A stretch of DNA of 64,000 bases from Algimonas arctica (GTDB lineage Bacteria; Pseudomonadota; Alphaproteobacteria; Caulobacterales; Maricaulaceae). The translations under genes and the position numbers were made by a program. Numbering within the stretch: position 1 is the first letter of the stretch; each line of letters starts with the position of its first letter. Positions 54,207 through 62,785 of the stretch are shown in pieces. Below the pieces are notes generated by a model. The model saw only the letters and a list, made by a program, of their open reading frames with translations. It was not told where the DNA came from and did not search any database. The stretch lies in NCBI RefSeq assembly GCF_014652695.1, contig NZ_BMZH01000003.1, positions 1 to 64,000 of the forward strand. The letters run 5' to 3'.

Positions 54207-54590
54207 ATGAAAAAATTATTCACAGCCGGCCTAATGGCCGCAGCTTTACTGGCAGGCGGCGCAATGTCTTTGCACCTGTCCGGTTACAATATCGCAGAAG
54301 CGCAGCAAGCTCAGCAAAGCTCTAAAACCATTGTTGACGCCGCAAAAGACCGCGGTGAAATTGGTGAGAAATTTAACGGTCAACTTGAAGCCGTGACACC
54401 GCTCTCGGCCAATGTTGAGGCCGCAATGGATGACATCAATATCCGCCGCAAAACACTCTATGTGAAGCTGGCGAAAGAAAAAAATGAGAGTTTGCTGGAT
54501 GTCGGCAAAGTCGCCGCCGTCAATCAGTTCCGGGATGCTAAGCCGGGCCATTACCTCCTAGGCGAAGACGGCGTCTGGAAACAGAAATAG
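54207..54590 (+). CDS. ydbL: YdbL-like periplasmic protein (DUF1318)
   Basis: A 127-residue protein with a signal peptide (core ending SLHLSGYNIAEAQQA) and the DUF1318 body: KDRGEIGEKFNGQLEAV, INIRRKTLYVKLAKEKN and YLLGEDGVWKQK at the end. In enterobacteria YdbL is the periplasmic regulator of the YdbH-YnbE pair. The ribosome site AAGGAGG (54195-54201) is near perfect. A hairpin terminator follows. Confidence 0.9.
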   Translation: MKKLFTAGLMAAALLAGGAMSLHLSGYNIAEAQQAQQSSKTIVDAAKDRGEIGEKFNGQLEAVTPLSANVEAAMDDINIRRKTLYVKLAKEKNESLLDVGKVAAVNQFRDAKPGHYLLGEDGVWKQK

Positions 54591-54616
54591 CCTGATTAAG
54601 CCATCTGCTTTAAATC

Positions 54617-54644
54617 AAGCCGCCCACCTGGGCGGCTTTTTCTT
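54617..54644 (+). terminator. Intrinsic terminator after ydbL
   Basis: A 10-bp stem (AAGCCGCCCA and its complement) with a two-base loop region and a T-run, 26 bases after the ydbL stop. It separates ynbE-ydbL from chpT. Confidence 0.9.
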
Positions 54645-54745
54645 TGCGGGGTCGGCGACGGGGATGCCCGCGCACCAAAGGCATCGGCGGCTTTGGCCCG
54701 TATGCGCCTATTGCCATGCGCGACGGGAAAGCTATGTGTCAGATT

Positions 54746-55381
54746 ATGAGCACCGCCCCGAAATTGACCCCCTCCAGCCTTGCCGCCCTTCTGTGTGCGC
54801 GCATTTGTCATGACCTTGTCAGCCCTGTTGGAGCGCTTGGAACGGCGATTGAAATCCTGGATGATGACAGCAATGCCGACATGCATGATGATGCATTGGC
54901 GCTCATCAAAAGCAGTTCGCGGCGCGCCGCCTCCAAGTTAAAGTTTTTGCGTCTGGCCTTCGGCGCAGGGGGATCGGCCCCCGGCGTGGTCGGCGCCGCC
55001 GAGATCACATCCTTAGTGTCCGACATGTTTGAGGATGCCAAAGCGGAGGTTGTGTTCAATTTCCATGCAGACGGTATCGATAAATCGCGCGCGCGAATTT
55101 TGCTCAACCTCACCATGTTAGGCATTCAAGCAGTCCCACGCGGCGGTGAAGTCCGAATCGTCACGACGGAGCAATCTGTCTCAATCATCGCCAAAGGGCC
55201 GCGCGCCAAACTCGACGAAACCGTGGAACGCGCGTTGCTGGGGCGCGCTCCCGATCATGGCTTTGATGGGCGGTCGATCCAACCTTTTTACGCCAGCATG
55301 ATGGCGCGTGAAGCCGGTGGGCAAATTACCGCCACTGCGGGCGAAGAAATTGTAACCTTTCAGGCTGACTTTCCCGCTTAA
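54746..55381 (+). CDS. chpT: Histidine phosphotransferase ChpT (CtrA phosphorelay)
   Basis: A 211-residue protein with the ChpT phospho-accepting histidine in LLCARICHDLVSPVGALG (His22), a dimeric helical domain and a degenerate kinase-like C-terminal domain (KARLDETVERALLG, FDGRSIQPFYASMMAREAGGQITA). In Caulobacter ChpT passes phosphate from CckA to CtrA and CpdR, controlling the cell cycle. ATG 54746 is one of several starts (54734 and 54716 are in frame); it is chosen by length and position relative to His22. It precedes a three-gene chemotaxis-like group. CckA and CtrA are not in the window. Confidence 0.93.
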   Translation: MSTAPKLTPSSLAALLCARICHDLVSPVGALGTAIEILDDDSNADMHDDALALIKSSSRRAASKLKFLRLAFGAGGSAPGVVGAAEITSLVSDMFEDAKAEVVFNFHADGIDKSRARILLNLTMLGIQAVPRGGEVRIVTTEQSVSIIAKGPRAKLDETVERALLGRAPDHGFDGRSIQPFYASMMAREAGGQITATAGEEIVTFQADFPA

Positions 55382-55690
55382 GGTGACCCGCACGACAGCG
55401 CGAATTCCGTCATTACCTTATCAAACTCTGAAGAATTAGAGGGAAATTCCTTCCATTCTTCCCACTCTGTTTAGCGCGGAGTTAACTCTTTTGCGTAAAG
55501 AAGGGGGCATATCAGAGGACGCCCCTCGCTGACGGATTCCGCGACGCCCATGCGACTGAGACAGAAACAGACCGAAAAGGCTGCACGCGCAGCGCACCAT
55601 ACCCATGGGACAGGTCTGTCTGGCTCCCCCATAACTGAAGGTGACGACCTCAATCGATCCCGTTATTTCAGCCTGAAAGCAGGCACGGAG
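55382..55690. other. Region between chpT and the CheA-like gene
   Basis: About 310 bases. The frame of the next gene is open back to an ATG at 55550, but the segment 55550-55690 encodes a charged, poorly organised stretch with no ribosome site at its start. A promoter for the chemotaxis-like trio may lie here; I see no other gene. Confidence 0.5.
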
Positions 55691-56656
55691 ATGACAGCCA
55701 TCATCGACGCCGACCGGACACACACCAACACAGGCCTGCTCAGCAAGGGCCGGGACCCAGCTTGGCTCTGCGAACGGTTGGGAATTATTCAACGCGAAGC
55801 GAAGCGCGCGCGCGCGCGCGCCGTTTACCGGAGCGCTCAAGACGCGCTTGGGCTGATCCAACGCTGCAACGTGCATATGCCGATCGATTGGACCCGTGTT
55901 GATGGGCGACTATTCGTGCTCAACAAATTGTTGGGTCAATATGAAGCCGGCTTGTTGGACGTCGAAACTGAAATCAGGCTAGTTGATCCAACGGCCTTGG
56001 CTGACGAAGTGCCCTCTGACGCGCTGACGCATAAATGTGCTAAACAGACGCTCAGCAGCCTATTGCCACATGCCTCTGACCAAGAACGGGCCGCTCTGTC
56101 ACGACTTATGGACATAGACCAAACTCCCGTGCGGGAGCCAATCACCGACCTCGCGCCAGATTTAGCGACGGAAACGGATAGTCTCGCCAATCCCGCTCAA
56201 ACCGTCTCCGTTGACCGGATCGAATGGATCATGCCGGGTCTCGTACAAAAACTGCTCGAATTTGGTCGTCAGTATGAAAAGATATTCTCCGTCTCGCACT
56301 CGCTTGATGACGTGCTGATTGACGCTGGATCTGCCGACACCGTACAAGCCCGATTGTTCGAACGATTGAGCGACCTCATCGCCAGCAACCTCCCCCTTCA
56401 AGGCGTTGGGCGTTTGGATATTTGTGCTTCAGAGAATGAGCTATTGATTTCTGGGTCGGGTTTTGACTCCTTCGCCATTCCATTGAGCGAACGTGTTGAA
56501 GAGACATTGGAAACCCTCGCCAGCAATATTGATCCAGACCCTGTCACACCCGCACGGCGGCCGATGATCACGGATGATACAGAAGGCGAGCTACGGGCTC
56601 AGCTGGCGGCTTTGATGGATGGTGGCTTGGCCAATTTTAACGGAGCGGACCAATGA
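55691..56656 (+). CDS. Unrecognised CheA-like or adaptor protein in a chpT-linked group
   Basis: A 321-residue soluble protein. The first part (ERLGIIQREAKRARARAVYRSAQDALGLIQRC) is a helical bundle-like segment that could be a histidine phosphotransfer remnant, but no conserved HxxKG is seen. The rest has acidic loops and a C-terminal domain GRLDICASENELLISGSGFDSFAIPLSERVEETLETL. Overlap of four bases with the receiver gene and the downstream CheR place it in a signalling operon, where a CheA or scaffold would be expected. ATG 55691 is chosen because of GGAG nearby; 55550 is possible. Function unknown. Confidence 0.65.
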   Translation: MTAIIDADRTHTNTGLLSKGRDPAWLCERLGIIQREAKRARARAVYRSAQDALGLIQRCNVHMPIDWTRVDGRLFVLNKLLGQYEAGLLDVETEIRLVDPTALADEVPSDALTHKCAKQTLSSLLPHASDQERAALSRLMDIDQTPVREPITDLAPDLATETDSLANPAQTVSVDRIEWIMPGLVQKLLEFGRQYEKIFSVSHSLDDVLIDAGSADTVQARLFERLSDLIASNLPLQGVGRLDICASENELLISGSGFDSFAIPLSERVEETLETLASNIDPDPVTPARRPMITDDTEGELRAQLAALMDGGLANFNGADQ

Positions 56657-57060
56657 GCCGTCGCTGTTTGATCGTCGATCAATCGGCCATGGTTCGCCGT
56701 GTCGCCGCCCGGATTATTCGTGAACTTGGCTTCGAAGTCATCGAAGCCCGCACGGGTCAAGACGCACTGGACACCTGCGCTGGCTTAACGCCCGAAGCGA
56801 TCATGCTAGACTGGAAAACGCCGGACATGGGCGGAGCCGAATTCATCGCCAAGCTCCGCGTTATGATGCAACAAAACGGCACCCCCATGCCAACCATTCT
56901 GTTTTGCACTGGTGAACGCAGTGTGGAACAGATCGTCCTCGCCTTGAAAGCGGGCGCAGACGAATATATTATGAAGCCTTTCGATTCCGATATTATCGGT
57001 TCGAAATTCGCCTTGGCGGGGCTCTTGGATGGGGAGAATCTAGCGTGCGCGGTGCTCTGA
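56653..57060 (+). CDS. CheY-like single-domain response regulator with altered acidic pocket
   Basis: A 135-residue receiver domain. Phospho-acceptor Asp53 in MLDWKTPDMGG, switch Thr86 and Lys108 in IMKPF are present. The acidic pair at the N-terminus is reduced to Asp9-Gln10 (IVDQSAMVR) where most have Asp-Asp or Glu-Asp, so Mg2+ binding may be weaker. It starts inside the stop of the CheA-like gene and is followed by a CheR gene overlapping by 16 bases. A similar chpT, CheY-like, CheR-like grouping exists in Caulobacter as I recall it. Confidence 0.88.
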   Translation: MSRRCLIVDQSAMVRRVAARIIRELGFEVIEARTGQDALDTCAGLTPEAIMLDWKTPDMGGAEFIAKLRVMMQQNGTPMPTILFCTGERSVEQIVLALKAGADEYIMKPFDSDIIGSKFALAGLLDGENLACAVL

Positions 57061-57974
57061 GCTTAAGGCCCACCTATTACGAAGCATTGCGTCGGCTAAC
57101 CCTGCAGCTCGCCGGGGTGCAGATGGGTTCGGACCATGCGTTTTTGGTCGAAACGCGCCTGTCTAGCCTCGCCCGCAAGGAGGGTTTCGACACGCTCGAC
57201 TCTATGGTGCAAGAGCTGTTTTCCGTTGGGAAATCACGCCTCGCCATTCAGGTTGTTTCAGCGCTGGTCGAACGCGACACCCATTTCAACCGAGACCCCT
57301 TATCGTTTGACACACTGTTTAATATCGCCCTGCCTGACCTGATTGAAAAACGCGGCGGAGGCCGGATTGATCTTCTGTCCTATGGCTGTGGCTCGGGACA
57401 GGATATTTATTCCATCGCGATCCGTGCCCGTTACGCCGCCGTGCGGGCCATGATGGGGCCTGTCGCTCTGCATATGACGGGCGTGGATTACCCGAGCCAA
57501 GCGCTCGAGCGCGCCCGTACGGGACGTTACACTCACTTTGAAGTTCAGCGCGGACTCTCTGCGCGTGACCTCGTTGCAAACTTTACCCCTGATCTCGCCC
57601 CCGGATCGACGGATTGGTTGACCGCCGCGCACCTGAAAGAGAATGTCACGTTCCAGGATATGCACCTCATGGCTGGATCAGAATCTATGGGCGAATATCA
57701 CATTGTTATGTTCCGCGGTGCGATCGCCCATTATAGTCGCACGGCCCGCGTTCGCGTCATCCGCAGTTTGACCAAAACCCTGCGCCCCTATGGCTACCTT
57801 ATCCTCGGTTCAGGCGAAGATTTACAAGACAGTTACAGTGAGCTGGAACCCGTGGCAGGGGCCCCCGGTTTGTATCGCCGATTGAAACATGATCCGATGA
57901 CTGAGCCCGTTGGCAAACAGCCCAATGGCCAAACGTCCTTCGAAGGGGCAAAAACACGTCGCGTCGGCACCTAA
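57045..57974 (+). CDS. CheR-type protein methyltransferase, divergent
   Basis: A 309-residue CheR-fold protein. The N-terminal helical domain is followed by an SAM-binding core: LSYGCGSGQDIYSIAI corresponds to the usual AGCSTGEEPYS motif, DYPSQALERARTGRY to the DIS..L..A..G.Y motif, and FRGAIAHYS to CRNVLIYF. Replacements in each motif (DTHFNRD for ET-FFRD) show an unusual substrate or weak activity. GTG 57045 starts inside the receiver gene. CheR methylates glutamates of chemoreceptors; no receptor gene is in the window. Confidence 0.85.
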   Translation: MRGALSLRPTYYEALRRLTLQLAGVQMGSDHAFLVETRLSSLARKEGFDTLDSMVQELFSVGKSRLAIQVVSALVERDTHFNRDPLSFDTLFNIALPDLIEKRGGGRIDLLSYGCGSGQDIYSIAIRARYAAVRAMMGPVALHMTGVDYPSQALERARTGRYTHFEVQRGLSARDLVANFTPDLAPGSTDWLTAAHLKENVTFQDMHLMAGSESMGEYHIVMFRGAIAHYSRTARVRVIRSLTKTLRPYGYLILGSGEDLQDSYSELEPVAGAPGLYRRLKHDPMTEPVGKQPNGQTSFEGAKTRRVGT

Positions 57975-58089
57975 CGACGCGATATATTTCAGCCCCTCGA
58001 CGTCAGACTGCACCGTCACGGTTGCGAAATTGTCAGTCCCGCCCTAAGCGCAACGCCGATCTGCACTTGCGCTTTTTTCGGACACTCTC

Positions 58090-59169
58090 ATGAGCGACCC
58101 CACCACAGACATCGCGGCGATAGCGAACCGTTTTGAGACCGAAATCGGCGCCGCGCCCGATCTCGCCGCGCTGGACGACGTCCGCGTCGCCGCCCTCGGC
58201 AAAAAGGGCGAAATATCGATGATGATGCGCGGCCTCGGGAAAATGAGTCCGGACGAGAAAAAAGTCATGGGCCCGGCGCTCAACGGCTTGAAAAACACCG
58301 TCGCGGCAATGGTTGAAACGCGCAAGGCGGCGCTCGAAAACGCCGCTCTCGATGCGGCGCTCGCCTCCGAGACAATGGACATGTCCCTGCCCGTGGGTCG
58401 CAAGACCGGCACATTGCACCCGGTGCAACAAGTGATGGAAGAGATGGCCGTTATCTTCTCTGACATGGGGTTTTCCGTCGCCGAAGGCCCGGATATCGAA
58501 GACGATTTCCACAATTTCACTGCGTTGAATTTCCCGCCCGGACATCCCGCGCGCGACATGCACGACACGTTTTTTATGGTGCCAGACGCGGAGGGCATAC
58601 AAAAAGTCCTCCGCACGCATACGTCGCCCGTACAGATCCGCACGATGATGAGCCAAAAGCCGCCGATCCGCATCATTGCGCCGGGCCGGACATATCGTTG
58701 TGACAGTGACCAAACCCACACGCCGATGTTCCATCAGGTCGAAGGCTTGGTCATCGGCGAAGACATTCACATGGGCCACCTCAAGGGGTGCCTAATGGAT
58801 TTCATTTCGGCCTTTTTTGAGAACGACGTCGAAACCCGCTTCCGCCCGCACCACTTCCCATTCACCGAACCGTCCGCCGAAATGGATGTGCGCTATGAAC
58901 GCGACGGCGCGTCAATCAAGATTGGCTCCGGTGACGAGTGGATGGAAATCCTCGGCTGCGGCATGGTCCACCCGAACGTGCTGAAATCTTGCGGCCTTGA
59001 CCCAGAAATCTATCAAGGCTTCGCCTTCGGCATGGGCGTCGACCGCCTCGCGATGCTGAAATACGGCATGCCTGACCTGCGCGACATGTTCGCGGGCGAT
59101 CCGCGCTGGTTAAGTCATTACGGCTTTGGCCCGTTGGTGCAGGCGAGCCTTGAAAGCGGATTGTCATGA
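58090..59169 (+). CDS. pheS: Phenylalanine--tRNA ligase, alpha subunit
   Basis: A 359-residue class II synthetase subunit: N-terminal coiled coil ([21 protein letters not shown]), motif 2-like [17 protein letters not shown] and motif 3 [17 protein letters not shown]. It pairs with PheT as an alpha2beta2 enzyme. Thirty-seven bases separate it from pheT. The start ATG 58090 lies downstream of a short gap after the CheR-like gene with no clear terminator. Confidence 0.97.
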   Translation: MSDPTTDIAAIANRFETEIGAAPDLAALDDVRVAALGKKGEISMMMRGLGKMSPDEKKVMGPALNGLKNTVAAMVETRKAALENAALDAALASETMDMSLPVGRKTGTLHPVQQVMEEMAVIFSDMGFSVAEGPDIEDDFHNFTALNFPPGHPARDMHDTFFMVPDAEGIQKVLRTHTSPVQIRTMMSQKPPIRIIAPGRTYRCDSDQTHTPMFHQVEGLVIGEDIHMGHLKGCLMDFISAFFENDVETRFRPHHFPFTEPSAEMDVRYERDGASIKIGSGDEWMEILGCGMVHPNVLKSCGLDPEIYQGFAFGMGVDRLAMLKYGMPDLRDMFAGDPRWLSHYGFGPLVQASLESGLS

Positions 59170-59206
59170 TCCGTCAGTCCAATTCCTGCTCATCTGAGAC
59201 ATCCCC

Positions 59207-61600
59207 ATGAAATTCACTCTCTCCTGGCTGAAAGAGCATCTTGATACGGATGCGAGCCTGACCGAAATCGTTGACGCCATGACCATGGCGGGTCTTGAGG
59301 TCGAAGAGGTCATCGACCCGGCGGCGGCGCTGTCTGACTTCACCGTTGGTCACGTTCTGGCGGCTGAAAAACATCCGGATGCGGACAAGCTAAAACTCTG
59401 CCGCGTAGCGACGAAAGACGGCGAGCAACAAATTGTGTGCGGTGCGCCGAATGCGCGTGAGGGCCTCTATGTCGCCTTTGCCCCGCTCGGCACCTATATC
59501 CCCGGACCGGATTTCTCGCTCGATAAGAAACCGCGCAAAATTCGCGGCATTGAGAGCTTCGGCATGATGTGTTCCGCCGATGAGCTAAACCTCGGCGAAG
59601 ATAGCGACGGCATTATTGAATTGCCAGAAGCCCCCGTTGGCACGCCGATTTCAGTGGTGCTCGGCCTCAACGATCCGGTGATCGATTTCGAAGTTACGCC
59701 GAACCGTCCCGATTGGCTTGGCGTGCGCGGCATTGCGCGCGATCTCGCCGCAACGGGGATTGGCACGTTGAAGCCTGAGACGATTGAGCCGGTCCAAGGC
59801 AGTTTCGATAATGAACAGACAATCCTGATCGAAGCGGCGGACGCGTGTCCGGCCTTTGTCGGGCGTGTCGTGCGCGGCGTTAAAAATGGTTCCAGCCCGG
59901 AATGGCTGCAAACCAAGCTTAAAGCCATCGGCCTGCGCCCGATCTCGGCCCTAGTCGATATCACAAATTTCATGACCATCGACCGCGCGCGGCCATTGCA
60001 TGTCTATGACCTTGCCAAAGTGCAGGGCAGCATCATCGTGCGAATGGGAGAAGATGAGACGTTCAAGGCGCTGGACGATAAAACTTATTCGGCGAGCGCG
60101 GATGATGTCGCGATTGCCGATGAAACAGGTATTCTCGGCCTCGGCGGGATTGTCGGCGGCGAAAGCTCGGGCGTGTCTGAAGAGACCACCGATATTCTGA
60201 TTGAGTGCGCGGTGTTTGACCCGCTGACCATTCGCCGGTCGGCCAAGCGCCTCGGCGTCAATTCAGATGCCAAATACCGCTTTGAGCGGGGCATCGATAC
60301 GGGTTTCATGCGCGACGGCATGGAAATGGCGACACGTCTTGTCCTCGATCTGTGCGGCGGCGAGGCCAGCACAGTTGATGTGGCAGGCGACATTCCCGCC
60401 GCACCGGAGCCTGTGAGCTTTGATCCGGCCCGGGTCGAGCAATTGCTCGGCTTCACACCGGGTGAGGACGAAATTGAGCGCATTTTAAAAACCCTCGGGT
60501 TTGAGCGCCAAGGCAAAAGCACGCCTTGGATAATGTCCGTGCCCACGGGGCGGCGCGATGTCACCATGCAGGCCGATTTGGTCGAAGACGTGGCGCGCAT
60601 TGCCGGGTTCGACAAACTCCCCGCCACGTCGCTGCCTGCCTTGCCCGGACGCCGCGAACCGACGGCTACTCTGACGCAAACACGCACCCGCTTGGCGCGC
60701 CGCGCTTTGGCGCTGCAAGGTCTGTCCGAGACAGTCAGTTGGTCCTTCGTGCTGGGCGCGCATGCGACCGCCTTTGGTGGCGGTGCAGACGCACTCCATC
60801 TTGATAATCCGATCAGCGCCGACCTCAATGTCATGCGTCCATCGGCCCTGATCCATCTTTTGCTGTCCGGTCAAACAGCCGCCGATCGCGGCTATCCGGG
60901 GGCGGCTTTGTTTGAGTTGGGTCCGGTTTACCGCGGCACAGAACCGGGCGATCAATCACTGACGCTGGCGGGTCTGCGCCGGATCGAACCCGCCCGGGAT
61001 TGGGCCGGAGCCGACGAGATTACAGCCCTCACAGCCAAGGCTGATGCCTTGGCCGCGCTGGACGCCATGGGCGCCAACGTCGACAATTTGCAAATGTCGC
61101 AACCGACGGGTGATTATTGGCATCCGGGTCGGTCAGGGCGTTTGCAAATGGGGCCGAAGAATATTTTGGCCGATTTTGGGGAGCTGCATCCGCGCGTGCT
61201 CAAGGCCCTCGGCATTGCCGGACGCGTTGTCGCGTTCGAAGTCTGGCCCGAAAACCTGCCTGCGCCGCGTAAAGGCAAGAATTCCGCTGGCAAATCAAAA
61301 GGCGCGCTTGCGCTTTCGGGCCTCATGCCCGTTCACCGCGACTTTGCGTTCATCGTCTCTGACGACGTGGCAGCCGGTGACTTGGTCAAAGCCGCGCGCG
61401 GGGCGGACAAAGCCCTCATCAGCGATGTCAGCTTGTTTGATATCTATGTCGGCAAAGGAATTGATGATGGCCAGAAAAGCCTCGCCATCGATGTCACGCT
61501 CTCGCCCAAAGAGGACACGCTAACCGATGCTCAGATCGAAGCGGTCAGCGCCAAGATCGTCAAAGCCGCCGAGAAAATCGGCGCGGTGTTGCGCGGCTAA
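59207..61600 (+). CDS. pheT: Phenylalanine--tRNA ligase, beta subunit
   Basis: A 797-residue protein with the full PheT order: N-terminal tRNA-binding OB domain (VGHVLAAEKHPDADKLKLCRV), B3/B4 editing domain, B5 domains, a class II-like catalytic fold and the C-terminal FDX-ACB domain (PVHRDFAFIVSDDVAAGDLVKAARG). It provides tRNA binding and editing of mis-activated tyrosine. Confidence 0.97.
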   Translation: MKFTLSWLKEHLDTDASLTEIVDAMTMAGLEVEEVIDPAAALSDFTVGHVLAAEKHPDADKLKLCRVATKDGEQQIVCGAPNAREGLYVAFAPLGTYIPGPDFSLDKKPRKIRGIESFGMMCSADELNLGEDSDGIIELPEAPVGTPISVVLGLNDPVIDFEVTPNRPDWLGVRGIARDLAATGIGTLKPETIEPVQGSFDNEQTILIEAADACPAFVGRVVRGVKNGSSPEWLQTKLKAIGLRPISALVDITNFMTIDRARPLHVYDLAKVQGSIIVRMGEDETFKALDDKTYSASADDVAIADETGILGLGGIVGGESSGVSEETTDILIECAVFDPLTIRRSAKRLGVNSDAKYRFERGIDTGFMRDGMEMATRLVLDLCGGEASTVDVAGDIPAAPEPVSFDPARVEQLLGFTPGEDEIERILKTLGFERQGKSTPWIMSVPTGRRDVTMQADLVEDVARIAGFDKLPATSLPALPGRREPTATLTQTRTRLARRALALQGLSETVSWSFVLGAHATAFGGGADALHLDNPISADLNVMRPSALIHLLLSGQTAADRGYPGAALFELGPVYRGTEPGDQSLTLAGLRRIEPARDWAGADEITALTAKADALAALDAMGANVDNLQMSQPTGDYWHPGRSGRLQMGPKNILADFGELHPRVLKALGIAGRVVAFEVWPENLPAPRKGKNSAGKSKGALALSGLMPVHRDFAFIVSDDVAAGDLVKAARGADKALISDVSLFDIYVGKGIDDGQKSLAIDVTLSPKEDTLTDAQIEAVSAKIVKAAEKIGAVLRG

Positions 61601-61608
61601 GTTTGAAC

Positions 61609-61839
61609 TTAAGCCTCGGACGGGCCGTCAAATTCGCTGATAATTTGATTCTTGGGGTGGTGGCGATTTTTGCCCCCCTGACCCTTTAATGGCGTTGCGC
61701 TCAGTTTTTGCGCGGGACGCTGGGGCTCGCGGACTGATTTCGCCTCATCCAGCGCCTGCGCCGCGGTTTCTGGATCGGCTTTGGGGGCCGTTTGTGCGCT
61801 CCGACGTGCATCGGCTTTCAGTGTTTGTTTGGTCGTCAT
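61609..61839 (-). CDS. Small basic, disordered protein of unknown function
   Basis: A 76-residue protein rich in Ala, Lys, Gln and Pro with no fold signature. A very strong ribosome site (AAAGGAGA) stands about seven bases before the ATG 61839, the main reason to accept it. It ends eight bases after the pheT stop on the other strand. No homologous family is known to me. Confidence 0.6.
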   Translation of the reverse strand: MTTKQTLKADARRSAQTAPKADPETAAQALDEAKSVREPQRPAQKLSATPLKGQGGKNRHHPKNQIISEFDGPSEA

Positions 61840-61910
61840 AGCATATCTCCTTTGCAGGATTAGCCCGTCAGACCGCTATACGGTTCCGTGCTGGGACACT
61901 ATGCTCCCTC

Positions 61911-62351
61911 ATGGAACCGTATAGCTACCGATCCGACCCCAACGTCCCCGCCTTTGACGATCGCGCGCCCGTCCTTGTCTTTGACGGCCATTGCGCTCTC
62001 TGTTCTGGATGGGTGGACTTTTTGCTCAAACGCGACGGAGGGACGTTCCGATTCCTTTCCGCACAAAGCCCGCTTGGCGAAGCCCTCTACGCGCATTACG
62101 GCTATAAATCCGGCGATTACGACACCAACATTTTGATCGAAGACGGTCACGCGCGGGTTCGGTCTGACGGGACGTTGGCCATGTTTGAACGGCTTGGCTG
62201 GCCGTGGCGGGCGATGGGGGTGTTTCGGCTTTTGCCACGCCGCGTTCGGGACTGGGGCTATGAACGTATTGCGCGCAATCGGTTGCGCTGGTTTGGGCGG
62301 CGGGACACATGCCGTCTTCCGGCCCCCGGTGAGCGCACGCGGTTCCTGTGA
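61911..62351 (+). CDS. DCC-family thiol-disulfide oxidoreductase-like protein (DUF393)
   Basis: A 146-residue protein with the DxxCxxC motif (FDGHCALCSGW; Cys28, Cys31), the SPLG-type middle and the C-terminal YERIARNRLRWFGRRDTC pattern of DUF393. The family is thioredoxin-like; the name DCC refers to the motif. It overlaps the following DUF4166 gene at a GTGA junction, so the pair is co-translated. Confidence 0.88.
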   Translation: MEPYSYRSDPNVPAFDDRAPVLVFDGHCALCSGWVDFLLKRDGGTFRFLSAQSPLGEALYAHYGYKSGDYDTNILIEDGHARVRSDGTLAMFERLGWPWRAMGVFRLLPRRVRDWGYERIARNRLRWFGRRDTCRLPAPGERTRFL

Positions 62352-62785
62352 CGCGGGGTCCGCACATAACTGAGGCGGGAACGCATGCGCTACACATATC
62401 GGTCACAACGGACCCGCAAGGCCGCGAACAGTGGTCGCGTGTCTATTCCGGTCGAACAATGTTTAGCCTGCAATATGCCGGAACAGGACACGCAAAGGGC
62501 ACCGTAATCGAACAGATCGGCCCAATCGCGGTTCAATCCAGCCTATCATTAGACGATGGAAAGCTACGTTATGCAACGCAGGGTTGGACACTGTTTGGCC
62601 TGCCCTTACCGCGCGCCCTTGCGCCCGGCGGTGATGTTTATGAGGCGGTGGACGCGTTGGGACGGTTTACATTTCACGTCGATGTCACGGCCCCCGGCCT
62701 GGGTCGGTTGGTGCATTACCAAAACTGGCTTATCCCTATAACCCCAACACCCAATCCGGATGTTGACCATCAACATAGCCCATAA
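62348..62785 (+). CDS. DUF4166 domain protein
   Basis: A 145-residue protein with a GTG start inside the DCC stop. It reads EQWSRVYSGRTMFSL, IEQIGPIAVQSSL, WTLFGLPLPRALAPGG and GRLVHYQNWLIP, matching DUF4166. In many genomes this domain is fused to a saccharopine dehydrogenase-like or DCC domain; here the two parts are separate but coupled genes. The last 50 bases overlap the 3' end of the convergent dioxygenase gene. Confidence 0.82.
   Translation: MTRGPHITEAGTHALHISVTTDPQGREQWSRVYSGRTMFSLQYAGTGHAKGTVIEQIGPIAVQSSLSLDDGKLRYATQGWTLFGLPLPRALAPGGDVYEAVDALGRFTFHVDVTAPGLGRLVHYQNWLIPITPTPNPDVDHQHSP

Noticed and set aside
55550-55690. Longer start for the CheA-like protein
   Set aside because: The added 47 residues are charged and poorly ordered and the upstream ATG has no ribosome site; kept as an alternative only.
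57975-58089. Attenuator leader peptide ahead of pheS
   Set aside because: No short frame rich in Phe and no terminator/antiterminator pair is visible in the gap.
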